A DNA stretch of 64,000 nt from NCBI GenBank assembly GCA_036365455.1, contig JAWQUS010000017.1, forward strand, positions 10,478,001 through 10,542,000. Reading direction: 5' to 3'. The translations under genes were made by a program, and so were the position numbers. This document shows positions 44,228-54,699 of this stretch, one piece after another (position 1 is the first letter of the stretch; each line of letters begins with the position of its first letter). A model generated the notes under the pieces. That model saw nothing but the letters and a program-made list of their open reading frames with translations. It searched no databases and was not told where the DNA came from. Source of the DNA: Macrosoma leucophasiata. Its lineage: Eukaryota > Arthropoda > Insecta > Lepidoptera > Hedylidae.

Positions 44228-47096
44228 CAGCCAATATAAGATATTATTCCAGAACTTCCAAAGTTTATTTAATAAGCAAGAAATATTAGAAACATTTCTT
44301 GAAGAAAAACCAATGTATCAAGTCATTTGTATTTCCGAAACTTGGCTTACTGCTGGAAAACTTTGTCTTATCAATTTTACCGGATATAGAATTGGAGCTT
44401 CCTTCTGCAGGAAAAACCGCAGAGGAGGTGGAGTTTGCATACTTATAAAGAAAGATATTGAATTTAAAGAATGGTGTGAAATATCCAATCTGTCAGTGGA
44501 ATATGTTATAGAACTATGTGCAATAGAAATAGTCAAAGAGAATATACTGCTAATAATCCTATATTGGAATGGGAAAAAAGAAGATATTTTTTATAGTCAA
44601 CTCAGAGAATTACTTAACTATTTAAAATTAAATTGCTCAAAGTTAAATATTATCATAGGCGGTGATTTTAATATAAATGTGCTAAAAAATAATTCTAAAA
44701 CCAATCGACTAATAGAACTCATGTTAGAATACAGACTAACCCAATACATCAAGCAACCCACTCACATAACACCAACCTCGTCCACATGCTTAGATCTAAT
44801 ATTTACAAATTTGAACAACAGAAATTTCGATACATCTGTTGAAGAGCTCGGTTTTTCATTTCATTTAAGCACCGTAATACACTTAAATATCCCACAGTCA
44901 AATAAAAACATAAAAACTAAACACATTAATAAAAGATTATTTTCTAATACAAATATACAAAAATTTAAACTAGAATTACAAAAAATCGCATGGCAAAATA
45001 TTATTGCGGAAAATAATTCATTAAATGAAAATTATAAATTATTTCATAACATCCTACTCTCAGTTTTAAACAAATGTATCCCTTTAAGAAAAATAAAATT
45101 AAATACAAGTACAAAGAAATATTGGTTAACATTAGGAATAAAAAAATCTTGTTATCATAAAAGAATGCTAAAAATATTGAGTCAAAAATCCAATAACAAA
45201 ACTTTAAAGAAACATTATAAAACCTACTCGAAAATATTAAAATCTACCATATTATGTGCTAAAAAACTTAATTATAAAACTAGAATAAATACGTCAAAAA
45301 ATAAAATTAAAACTGCATGGAAAATAATAAATGAGCGTACAAACAAAAAGAGAGAATTAAATCAAAATAACATAGAATTGATATTAAATAACTCACCAAT
45401 TATCAAACCTGACGTAGTAGCCAACACCTTCAATAACCATTTTATATCCATTGGAAGCAAATCCACATCTACTGCGATAAACAAAATCTACACTAATACC
45501 TCTTACATAGAAAACACAATGTACTTGTCCCCAGTAGACTACCAAGAAATTAACAAACTAATAAAAAACTTAAAAAATAAAACCAGTCACGGTATAGATG
45601 GGATCCCCCCTAGCTTAATCCGCCAATGCTCTGAGGAACTTACCTTACCATTATGCTTGCTAATTAATAAATCATTCGAAGAAGGCGCATTCCCAGAAAT
45701 ATTAAAAACTACTTTAATAAAGCCCATATATAAAAAGGGAGGAAAAACTAACCCATACAACTATAGACCCATAGCGCTCCTACCCACTATCTCAAAACTG
45801 TTTGAAGCGGCTATGTGTAAGCGTATATATAATTATTGTGAAAAATATAATATATTCGATGAAAACCAGAACGGTTTCCGCAAAAAAAGGTCTACAATAC
45901 TCGCAGTATATAAATACATACAGGAAGCATTAAATACAATTAACAATAAAAAATATGGCGTCGGAATTCTGTTAGATATGACAAAAGCATATGAAAAAGT
46001 ACAACATGATATATTATTAAATAAACTACATGACATAGGAATACGTGGAAATAGTTATAATTGGCTCAAATCATATTTAAATAATAGGCAACAGATAGTT
46101 GAAATCGAATTTTACAATAATAAAAATCATGAAATAACTAAAGTTCAATCAGATAACCAAATAGTAAATGCTTCAATACCACAAGGCAGTGTAATAGGGT
46201 GTTTGCTTTTCCTCATTTACATCAATGATTTACCTAAAGTTATTCAAGATACATGCGTTTTATTTGCAGATGACGTATCAATATTAACCTCATGTGAAAA
46301 TAACATAAATATAAAACATAAACTGGATTCAATATTAGACAACATTACTTCCTGGATGAACAACCACAGCCTTGAAATTAACTACACTAAAACCAAAATT
46401 ATCACTTTTCACCCTCGCCAAAAAGCACCTTTATCAATAAAATATAACTACAATTCATTTAATTTAGAAATAGTAAATTCATTCACCTTGCTTGGCTTAG
46501 TAATAGATACACATATAAATTGGAAACAACACATACAACATATTAGAAATAAAATTTCGAAATTTATTTATGCCCTATGGGAAATAAAAAGAACAACAGA
46601 TCTTAAATCATCACTAGCAACTTACTACGCATATGCCTACTCATGGTTTACTTACGGGATAATTATGTGGGGAAATAGTACGGACATGCCTACACTCTTT
46701 ACATTGCAGAAAAAATTAATCCGAATATTAGCTAACATAAAACAAGAAACCAGTTGTGTACCCCATTTTAAAGAGCTAAAAATGCTAACATTACCTTCCA
46801 TATATATTCTAGAAACATGTAAATTTGTTAAAACCTATCCAGCCTTTTACACAAGACGCGCAGACATCCCTACAAATCACCTACTACGACACCAAAATAG
46901 ACTAATGCTCCCTACCTCCCGTCTAGCCAGCCATTCGTCAAGTCCTTTTGTTATGAGCATAAAAATATATAATAAATTACCAACACCATTAAAAAATGAA
47001 ACAAACTACAACACATTCATTAAAAATATCAAACAATTACTCATCGATAAATGTTACTATAATATTCAGGATTATTTGAGCGACACCTTCAAATGA
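44199..47096 (+). CDS. LINE ORF2: APE endonuclease and reverse transcriptase
   Basis: 965 residues, open throughout. Endonuclease blocks are visible: QNFQSLFNK (about 17), CISETWL (about 44), GGGVCILIKKD (about 76), GGDFNIN (about 154) and CLDLIFTN. The final SDH motif expected near residue 220 reads SFH, so a catalytic Asp appears lost. RT blocks: PIYKKGGKTNPYNYRPIALL, QNGFRKKRSTILAVY, LLDMTKAYEKVQHDILL (motif A), IPQGSVIGCLLFLIYINDL and FADDVSIL (about 688). It acts by nicking genomic DNA and priming reverse transcription of the element RNA. The affinity is CR1-like within the CR1/Jockey group; I cannot fix the clade (CR1, Rex1, Daphne) without a tree. The start ATG at 44199 overlaps ORF1, suggesting reinitiation. 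Confidence 0.85.
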   Translation: MKLTIHFVTNSQYKILFQNFQSLFNKQEILETFLEEKPMYQVICISETWLTAGKLCLINFTGYRIGASFCRKNRRGGGVCILIKKDIEFKEWCEISNLSVEYVIELCAIEIVKENILLIILYWNGKKEDIFYSQLRELLNYLKLNCSKLNIIIGGDFNINVLKNNSKTNRLIELMLEYRLTQYIKQPTHITPTSSTCLDLIFTNLNNRNFDTSVEELGFSFHLSTVIHLNIPQSNKNIKTKHINKRLFSNTNIQKFKLELQKIAWQNIIAENNSLNENYKLFHNILLSVLNKCIPLRKIKLNTSTKKYWLTLGIKKSCYHKRMLKILSQKSNNKTLKKHYKTYSKILKSTILCAKKLNYKTRINTSKNKIKTAWKIINERTNKKRELNQNNIELILNNSPIIKPDVVANTFNNHFISIGSKSTSTAINKIYTNTSYIENTMYLSPVDYQEINKLIKNLKNKTSHGIDGIPPSLIRQCSEELTLPLCLLINKSFEEGAFPEILKTTLIKPIYKKGGKTNPYNYRPIALLPTISKLFEAAMCKRIYNYCEKYNIFDENQNGFRKKRSTILAVYKYIQEALNTINNKKYGVGILLDMTKAYEKVQHDILLNKLHDIGIRGNSYNWLKSYLNNRQQIVEIEFYNNKNHEITKVQSDNQIVNASIPQGSVIGCLLFLIYINDLPKVIQDTCVLFADDVSILTSCENNINIKHKLDSILDNITSWMNNHSLEINYTKTKIITFHPRQKAPLSIKYNYNSFNLEIVNSFTLLGLVIDTHINWKQHIQHIRNKISKFIYALWEIKRTTDLKSSLATYYAYAYSWFTYGIIMWGNSTDMPTLFTLQKKLIRILANIKQETSCVPHFKELKMLTLPSIYILETCKFVKTYPAFYTRRADIPTNHLLRHQNRLMLPTSRLASHSSSPFVMSIKIYNKLPTPLKNETNYNTFIKNIKQLLIDKCYYNIQDYLSDTFK

Positions 47097-48411
47097 TATT
47101 GTTTAATCTAAATAAATGATAATATTTAACTTTCCCCTTATTACATAAGCTTCCCCTCTTATGTTGCTATACCCTAACAGGGTGTCATTGTACAATACCA
47201 CCTATGTACCCATATGACATAACGCAATAAATAATTTGAATTGAATTGAATTGAATTGAATTGAATAGATGTGGCACAAGCTTTTGACAAAGTCTGGTAT
47301 AAAGGTCTTATTTATAAAGTCAGAACTATGTTGCCGAAACAATTCTCTGGTATATTAGAATCTTATATAACCAATAGAGCATTAAGAGTGAGACAAGAAA
47401 GTGATTATTCTGAACTCAAAGAAATAAAAGCTGGGGTACCACAAGGTAGTGTCTTAGGTCCGGCCCTGTACCTATTATACACATGCGATATCCCAAATTT
47501 AGAGAATAATATAATTGCTACCTTCGTTGATGACACTGCTATAATGGCTACAGGTCAAAGTCATGAAGAAGCAGGAGAAAAAGTTCAAGAGGCTCTTAAT
47601 GTTTTAAATAACTGGACTACAAAATGGCGCATCAAGCTAAATGACACGAAGTCGGTCCATATCGACTTTACTAATAAAAGACCACATTATCTCCCGTTAT
47701 ATATAAATGGACAACAAATACCATATGCGAACACAGCTAAATACCTAGGTATGACGCTTGACGCTAAGTTGCGCTGGAAAGCTCACGTCAAGAAGAAGCG
47801 AGAAGAGCTATGTATTCGCTATAATAAGATGTATTGGCTTCTTGGAAGATACTCTCCGCTGTCGATACACAGTAAAATATTATTGTATAAGCAAGTCCTC
47901 ATGCCAGTATGGACTTATGGTATTCAGCTGTGGGGTTGTGCCAAAAAGAGCAATGTACAAGTAATACAACGTTTCCAGAATAAAGTGCTCAGATACATTA
48001 TAAATGCACCTTGGTATGTACGCAATAACGATCTCCATCGGGACCTGAAAATGGATTTCGTAGATAACGTTACAAGAAAATACGCCGAAGCCCATGAAAA
48101 AAGGCTTCATCATCATGTGAATATTGAGGCTATCCAGCTCCTCGACAACACAAACCTTAAGAGAACTAAACCTTTTGAGTTAGTGTAGTGTTAAAAAAAA
48201 AATAGTGTTAGTGACTTATTTTGCATAATCACACGAACAAAGTGACTTCCCCTTAAGACATACTAAGAAAGTGCCAGTGGACATTTACTTAGAAATAATT
48301 TTATTAGAAGTTTAAGTTAGCATAAAATTGCTTATTAGTCTTTTAGGCTAGATTGTAATTTTAGTAAGGCTCAAAAAAAGGACCTTACGTTAATTAAAAA
48401 AAAAAAAAAAA

Positions 48412-49881
48412 ATTTACTACAAAAAAGGTGCAACGCAAGCCGCGAAAAAAATTTGCGATGTTTATGGACCTAGTGCAGTGTCTGTGAGAGTAGCAAAAAG
48501 GAGATGTTGCGAGCTCGGCCCTGGTTCGTACATGTCCTCAAAAAATGGGTAAATTATATAACAATCGGAAAACAATACAATTAATTTAATCAAGAACGTA
48601 TTTTAGAGTTACCACCACAATTAATTCAAACGATTTTATCATTTTCAACCATGTTCAACACCGCGGCGATACAGCCAACGCTTGGTATCAATCGATTTCG
48701 ATAGTATTTATAAAATTTTTTTTTTCTCCAAGTACTAGATAATCAAAAAACAATTTAAAAAATGAAAATGTCAAAATGACATCGTCCGCCATATTCGCCA
48801 TGTTGGTTTTAAGTTGCAATTCTAACTGCAAATTATGTTTTGTAACTGCAAACAAAGCTAAATAAGTGAAAATATGCAGTAAAAACGTTTTTATATTGAT
48901 TTTGCCTGTTTAATGATATTGTGTACAATACATGGCCGGAGGTCCATACATTTTTGCAACATCTCCTTTGGTTTAAGCGTTTTCAATCCGGAAATTTTGA
49001 TGTCAAAGATGCACCTCGCTCTGGTCGCCCTATTACGGATAAAATGGATGCCATTTTTGAAAAAGTGAAGCAAGATCGACATATCAGTAGTTACAACGTA
49101 GCTGAAGAACTGAGAATTGATCACAAAACAGTTTTGGCGCATATGAAAAAAGCTGGGTACAAAAAAAAAGCTCGATATTTAGGTGACCTAATGAACCGTG
49201 TACTCATTTGTGATTCTTTATTACGACGTAATGAAACCGAATCATTTTTGAAGAAGCTGATAACTGGTGATGAAAAGTGGATCACGTACGACAAGAACGT
49301 GGTCAAAGGCCGGTCAGGCTTCACAGACTGTGGCGAAACCCGGGTTAACTCGCAATAAGGTGATGTTGTGTGTGTGGTGGGATTGGAAGGGCATTATTCA
49401 TTATGAGCTATTACCACCAGGCAGGACTATCGATTCTGAACTCTACTGCGAACAACTGATGAGATTAAAGCAAGAAGTTGAGAGAAAGCGGCCGGAATTG
49501 ATCAACAGAAGGGGTGTGGTGTTTCATCATGATAACGTTAGACCTCACACAATAATAGCCACTCAGCAAAAATTAAGAGAGTTTGGCTGGGAGGTGTTAA
49601 TGCATCCGCCGTATAGTCCTGTTTCGGTCTCTTCAGAATTCTTAATGCAATGTTAGGTTAACATCACGAGAGGACTGCCAAATCCACTTGCGGTATTTTG
49701 ATGAGTCCCAAAATTTTTATAGCAATGGGATCATGTCCCTACCTACAAGATGGCAAAAGGTTATCGAACAAAATGGTACATACATGCTTTAGTAATATTT
49801 AAATAAACTATATTAAAAAATGTTTTGAATTATAAATTATATAATAATTTAAAAATGCGAAGAAACTTTTTCCCCAACCTA
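48412..49881 (+). mobile_element. mariner element (copy 2), 5' end missing
   Basis: The transposase pseudogene starts at about 48428 (ATQAAKKICDVYGPSAVSVR), is interrupted at 48500-48966 by a separate TIR element, resumes as WFKRFQSGNFDVKD at 48970, and continues through RSGRPITDK, ITGDEKWITYD (first catalytic Asp, 49264) and the last Asp block HHDNVRPHT (49527). A frameshift lies near 49310, the conserved region between the HTH and first Asp is shortened, and about 25 bp after PPYS are gone. The 3' terminal inverted repeat is at 49853-49881. The 5' terminus is absent, since the Jockey A-tail directly precedes it. Confidence 0.85.
48500..48966. mobile_element. 467-bp TIR element inserted in the mariner
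   Basis: GGAGATGTTGC (48500-48510) is exactly complemented at 48956-48966, and the mariner coding sequence is continuous on either side (VRVAKR / WFKRF). The interior is AT-rich, has no ORF, and contains GTCCGCCATATTCGCCATG. No target duplication is obvious. Confidence 0.65.
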
Positions 49882-49885
49882 ATAT

Positions 49886-50641
49886 TTTTTTTGGTATATT
49901 AAAATGTGTCTATCACTAAATCACTTAACTACTAAGCTTAAGCGCATTTTCTATTTCAATAAGTTGACAAATTATTATAATCCGACCAGTCAAGCACCTA
50001 TTTACCGTCTCCTACGAACATTTTCATCATCATTGTGCACCAAAAGATTGCTGATGTTCTGTCAGCCGTAAATTAGGTAAGTACTATCTACTCGTTTGAA
50101 TGTTTAGTAGGAAAAAAAATGTATATTATAAAGTAGGTACCTACGTCATCATCATCATTTCAGCCGTAAAAAGTCCACTGCCAGGCCAAAGCTTCGTCAT
50201 AAGTGGAGATTTTGTTTTTACGCTCCGTGACATAAACTGATATAGTTTTGGTTATGATTTCAAAAAAGGTTGAAGGCTAATAAAATTACCTTTCAAATGA
50301 TATAGGCACCTATGTACCTACCATATTCCATTTTTACTTTTACTTTACGAACGCAAGAATTCGAAATTGCGAAAACACGATCAAAAGTATATTATAAATT
50401 ACAAAGGTTGAAATAAAAATAGTACATGTAGGTCCTGTCACTGCAATCAAACATAGGTTCCTAACAATGATGATTTGGACTTCTATCTGCAGTACCGACA
50501 TTTATGTTTTATTTATTACATTATAAAAGAAATACCACATCAGTGTCATCTAGCAGTAATAGTATGAACAATTTCTTTAACTGTACTAAGAGCCATCTAG
50601 CGAGGAGTAGCATAAACTATAATAATAGTTCAAATTATTAC
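49886..50641. other. Intron, no feature seen
   Basis: AT-rich; nothing supported. Confidence 0.5.
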
Positions 50642-50728
50642 CACTGAGACGCAGGCGACGTTGCCGTCGCATTCTCACCGACAAGCTGTCCCAATCATCA
50701 TCCATGTTAGGCTGACCTTCCTTTTCAG
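50642..50728 (-). CDS. Small internal exon of the disordered protein gene
   Basis: 87 bp. Acceptor TTTTGTTTTAG/CTGAAAAG and donor CTCAGTG/GTAATAAT. It starts with two bases (CT) that complete a codon begun by G in the upstream exon and ends with one base completed by AA of the 21002-22220 exon. It encodes an acidic patch (NMDDDWDSLS) followed by a basic run (VRMRRQRRLRLS). Phase fit on both sides is the main evidence. Confidence 0.7.
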
Positions 50729-51182
50729 CTAAAACAAAACAGTTAAATTAGATACCTACTTACTGATCAATGATCATAACTATATAATATATCATCCCAC
50801 AAATATAATAAGAGTGGTCGAAAAAAGACCCCTTTTTGACCTTCTTGAATGCATTCCAGCTAATAGTTGGGAATATGCTCCTTATTGTCTCAAATGTGCT
50901 AAATGAAATTTTAATAATATGGCATAATTGGTGGTTATGGAACGAAAAAAGGATTTTTTTAAATGTAGATACTACTCCCTGGTTTTATATATTAATTCAG
51001 CTGACTTATAAAATACTAACAGAATAAGTTACTTACAACTTACAACTGCACAAGCCTGAGCTGTAGGAAGTTTGCCTACGTACTCCTAATTTTAAATGAG
51101 CCGTCCAATGAAACGTTATATTATTATTAAATTAGTTATTTTTTTATCTTTTGCTCTAACATTTTCTCTTTTGATCTCTTAC

Positions 51183-51229
51183 CACCTGACAGTCCTAGAA
51201 TGTAGGTGCGTGGCGACCCGCAACACGCC
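51183..51229 (-). pseudogene. Decayed tandem duplicate of the neighbouring exon
   Basis: The 47 bp and their flanks repeat part of exon 51481-51631. TGTAGGTGCGTGGCGACCCG, the donor GTAAGAGATCAAA and intronic TTTTCTC are shared, as is AATAAGTTACTTACAAC at 51024 and 51311. An acceptor (GTATATAG) is present, but five bases are lost before the donor, so splicing it in would shift the frame. See findings. Confidence 0.65.
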
Positions 51230-51480
51230 CTATATACACTATACATTAACCAAAAAACAGCCAAAGGACTCCTACTTCGTCCGTTTTGTCACTGTTAACT
51301 TTTTCAATAAAATAATAAGTTACTTACAACAACAGCCCTAGATGTAGAAATATGCAGTATTGTGCTAATTAATTGCTTCCATACCATTTGCATTGTACTG
51401 AAAAAGAGCCACCCAGTAAAATGTGATAATAAACTGGTGCTTGTTTATTTCATTATTTGTTTTCTCGTTTGATCTCTTAC

Positions 51481-51631
51481 CTTCCTCGGTGCGAGTCCTG
51501 GAGTGTAGGTGCGTGGCGACCCGCAACCCGCCCGCCATCAGATCCGTCGTTCGCTCGACCTCCACTCTCTTGCGACGCTCCGTGCCCCCCGTCTCTTCTA
51601 CAACGCTCTGGTTGCTTGCCACTGACCGGGC
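51481..51631 (-). CDS. Internal exon of the disordered protein gene
   Basis: 151 bp between acceptor TTTGCTATAG and donor GAGGAAG/GTAAGAG. It begins in phase 0, matching the end of exon 54154-54255, and ends with one base, matching exon 50642-50728. It encodes about 50 residues rich in Arg, Glu and Thr (EETGGTERRKRVEVERTTD). GC-rich against its AT-rich introns. No known domain. Confidence 0.75.
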
Positions 51632-51765
51632 CTATAGCAAATATAGTTCAATATAATTCCATTTTTTTAACCGCCTCAAAAGGTAGCAGGTCAACAACAA
51701 CAATATTCTTTAATGTACACCATTACAAAGATACAATTAGGTAAACACAAAATAACAATCCTGAG

Positions 51766-51975
51766 TTATATCCCCGGTTCGGGGTCTATCAGAAAAAGGT
51801 ATACTATACTTTATCTCTGGTGCCATCGGTAGGTAGGTATATTTCTATTTTCTGGAAATTACACAGTGCTACAGTCCGAGCGTACTCGGACTCTGACAAT
51901 GTGCTCGAAGATGTCAATAGGCTCGCCACATGTTACATGGGTCAAAACATAACCGGCTAATCGTTTGCATGAATT
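51766..51975 (+). repeat. SINE-A, degenerate
   Basis: Box B remnant GGTTCGGGGTCTATC, then TTTATCTCTGG, TTTCTGGAAATTACACAGTG, and CATGTTACATGGGTCAAAAC. The 5' and 3' ends are missing. Confidence 0.6.
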
Positions 51976-52448
51976 TCGATTTTGAAACGTTTCCCCTGGC
52001 ACTTTGAGGGTTCAGAAAAGACTCAATGAATACTTATATCAGACCCGTATTTCAATAGCATTCAGCAAAACAAAACTGGTGAATCCTAGGTTTTTATATG
52101 CATGGATGAATGTACCGGACTGTCTACGTGTCTACTCCTTTACAAACTACCGTTGGTTTGGATGATATCGCGACGAACACGTTCTAGATAAGCTCAGCGT
52201 TTTGATATTCCATTCGAGATAGGGATATCTGGAATGAAATATCAATCTGACATAATCCACGTTAACGGTAAGAACACTAACTGTCTATAAACATTTTATA
52301 AGAACTAGTGATCGTCGAATGGTTACAATTCGACCGCAATATTAGAAATGTACCTAATATTGAATTCTATAGCGAACCTCTATGATCTACTTCGTTTTGT
52401 GAAACCGTTTTTACCCGGCAGCACATATCTTTTAACATTTTGACATTG
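51976..52448. other. Intron, no feature seen
   Basis: Nothing supported. Confidence 0.5.
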
Positions 52449-53110
52449 GCAGCGCCATCTATTGCCTAACTAGCATAGTCTGGCAATAGATGGCGCTGCT
52501 GCCACCATAAGGCAATGCAATAAATGTGAAGGAAGAGGTTTTGGCGGGAACCTTGAAAGAGGCGTATGGTGCTCTTATTTTATTTTCTTGGTGTATTTTT
52601 AAGTTATGTTGAATAAAGTTGGTGGCATTTTGTTTGATGTAGGTTTATTACAGTGCCCGTGTATAGTGAAATAGAATAACAGTGCGAAAACACGACCTTT
52701 CAGGTTGCCTCCAAAACTTCATTGTAAATGTTCTGGTAAAGTAGCCATCGCTTTACTCGAATAACTTGATTGTAACTCACTTGACTGACATATTATACTT
52801 GATAATTTATATACTTACATAGTATACTTGATGACTATATTATACTATACTGCGTCAGCATTTGAAACATTTTTTGCTAATATTCCAGTTTCTACAACCA
52901 AACACCTGATTTCTTCTCCTACCGTCGCCGAATCATTATTGGAACAAAATGTACATGAAAGTAGCACTAGATTTAGTTTTAAATTAGTAAACACTTTAGA
53001 TGTAATTAATGCTTTTAAATCGATCGGCCGCGAGTTCGAGTCTCGCCTGAAGTCAAATTTTTCTTACCATTTTTCTTTAAATAAATATATTTTCACAAGC
53101 ATGTGTTAAT
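52449..53110 (+). repeat. SINE-D interrupted by a LINE-A mosaic
   Basis: The 5' part of SINE-D (52482-52537) carries an extra inverted copy of its first 18 bp (GCAGCGCCATCTATTGCC at 52449-52466 against 52482-52499). LINE-A sequence follows from 52538 to about 53025, then SINE-D resumes at its box B (CGCGAGTTCGAGTCTCGCC, 53030) and runs to TTTCACAAGCATGTGTTAAT. The tRNA-like middle is missing. Confidence 0.6.
52538..53025 (+). pseudogene. LINE-A copy with 5' leader joined to mid-ORF2
   Basis: 52538-52762 is the leader also seen at 29632. From about 52855 it reads AFETFFANIPVS...TVAESLLEQN...VINAFKSI, the linker before the RT. All of ORF1 and the endonuclease are absent, and there is no 3' end. 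Confidence 0.6.
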
Positions 53111-53612
53111 GCGAAATAATATATTAAACAATTTTGACATTGTCAATGTGAACCTAATTTATTGAGCGTCAATTCATAGTTGCACATCGACTTAAGGAAG
53201 GAGACTTCGGGTTATTTCGGGTCTGTAGAGCGTTATCTCTTTCGCACCTAAACTAGAAGAAACTAAAGACGTTTGTCGACCATTTTGATCAAGTTTTTAC
53301 CACTACCGGACTACGGAAGCTTACATAGGCAGTGAGCAGCATAGATGGCGCTCTAGAAGTCGAAACTAGCCGATTGTCACTTCCATAGGCTCGATGTGCA
53401 ATATTTCTTAATGAGTACTACGCTTCCGTCGGCGTAATTTTCGTAAAGGTAGTAAAAACATTTTCCTATCACGTATTAAATACATATATTAAGAATGAAT
53501 GAGATAAAAACAGCACCTTAAAAAAAAATAAGTCAATTACAAAAGTAAGGTAAGGTTTTGCTGGTGAATCGGGTTGGTTTTAAAAAAACCAGTCACAAAG
53601 TCTATTTTGATT
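53111..53612. other. Intron, no feature seen
   Basis: Nothing supported. Confidence 0.5.
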
Positions 53613-53614
53613 TT

Positions 53615-53815
53615 TTATACGCTAACACTCACAGCCCTACACTAGGTATTAACCTGTGTCGTGGGTGCCGTTGTACACATACAACACATACACAAAATCC
53701 AGACCCGAAACAAATATCTGTAGGTCGTACAAATATTTGTCCCGTTGCGGGGATCGAACCCGCGACTCTTCGAATCAAACGGTCATCTCACACCGTTGGA
53801 CTAACCGGAATCTTT
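53615..53815 (-). repeat. SINE-C, near full length
   Basis: From the reverse 3' end (TACGCTAACACTCACAG) to box B (GCGGGGATCGAACCC, reverse) and box A (CACCGTTGGACTAACCGG). Confidence 0.75.
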
Positions 53816-53865
53816 TTGTAAAACACATGCGAGTAAAATTTAAGGTTTTTATAGGAAGGATTTAC

Positions 53866-54146
53866 TGGTGGTAGAGATCCAGGGACGGAGCTCGCGGGCG
53901 TAGGCACCACCGCATTGCCTAATATACTTGAAGCTAAACGGTAGTGTTCAGCACTATCGTGTTCCGGTCAGGTGGTAATGTACGGCCCTGTAATTTCCGG
54001 CACAGAGGCATAACACCTTAGGCCTCAGGAGTGGTAACGAATCAGCATTTTGACCTTGGTCATTGTGTGGGTGTCTATAGGCTGCAGTCATCACTTAACA
54101 TCAATGTGTACTGCATGCTTGTTTGCCACTACCATAACATAAAAAA
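53866..54146 (+). repeat. SINE-B copy abutting a splice donor
   Basis: TACTGGTGGTAGAGATCCAG head to ACCATAACATAAAAAA tail. The tail ends 7 bp from the exon at 54154. Confidence 0.85.
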
Positions 54147-54153
54147 CACGCAC

Positions 54154-54255
54154 TTCGTCTTTAGAAAGTTCCTCGTCACACAACCGCTCCTGTTCCTTCG
54201 TGTGGCGCCGCTCCGTCACGATCGTGCCGTCTGGCCGGAGTGCTCGCAACTCGTC
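54154..54255 (-). CDS. Internal exon of the disordered protein gene
   Basis: 102 bp, 34 codons, phase 0 at both ends. Acceptor TTTTGTTGACATTTCAG; donor GACGAA/GTGCGTG. It encodes a charged segment (LRPDGTIVTERRHTKEQERL). Only seven intron bases separate the exon from the T-run of a SINE-B. A second possible donor four bases further in (GTGC/GTG) would break phase with the next exon, so the first is preferred. Confidence 0.75.
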
Positions 54256-54699
54256 CTGAAATGTCAACAAAACTTTGTTAAAAACATCCAAATACTAAAG
54301 TGCTAATCTTGAGGGATGGGTTAAGAGTCTTAGGAACCATCGTGCATGTACAAATAGAACGATGAATGTAGAAAAAGCACGAATATCTGGCGCTCATAGA
54401 TTTATTATACTACTTCACTCGACCTATCTCGTAAGGGACGTAGCGGGAAGATACGTGATTGAGCTCGGTAAAAAACTTTATGTGACTTCTATGATCATGT
54501 CGATGTGTATGGACTTGATGATGATAAAATCGAGAAATTGCTAACTGTCCAATTCTTAATAATCATCATGAGATATGTAATTATGAATACACCTGTGCAA
54601 TGCATTATCTACGAATAAACTTGTGGTCTCACATTGTGATGCATAATTACGAAAGGGGCGAGATATTTTATGTTCCAGAATACAACTATACAATGCGTG
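54256..54699. other. Intron, no feature seen
   Basis: Nothing supported. Confidence 0.5.

Larger units (their letters stand above)
42939..47265 (+). mobile_element. Near full-length CR1-like LINE with two long ORFs
   Basis: 4,327 bp inserted in the Jockey RT after codon GAT. TAGAT (42934-42938) is repeated at 47266-47270, a possible 5-bp target duplication. It has a 236-bp 5' leader, ORF1 (43175-44227), ORF2 (44199-47096), a 170-bp 3' UTR and a tandem (ATTGA)n tail at about 47235-47265. The host LINE reading frame is exactly restored if it is removed, so the insertion is clean and probably young. Confidence 0.85.
42507..48411 (+). pseudogene. Jockey-type LINE, 5'-truncated, split by a CR1-like LINE
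   Basis: The first part (42507-42938) reads fingers/palm of a Jockey-clade reverse transcriptase: SPGYDLITGEILHNL, PISLLPVLSKLFEKLL, HQFGFREKHSTIDQVHRI and VFLD. The same frame resumes at 47271 as VAQAFDKVW, giving the motif-A signature across the junction. It continues with GVPQGSVLGPALYLLY, ATFVDDTAIM (Ala to Val before the catalytic DD), YLGMTLDAKLRW, and the typical C-terminal NAPWYVRNNDLHRDL, with stop at 48188. The 3' UTR and a 17-A tail end at 48411. Apart from the insertion and 5' truncation, the frame is open throughout. It is not functional as it stands. Confidence 0.85.

Noticed and set aside
51183..51229. Alternative: mutually exclusive functional exon pair
   Set aside because: The duplicate lacks most of the exon and would end in a different phase from its partner, so it is treated as decayed.
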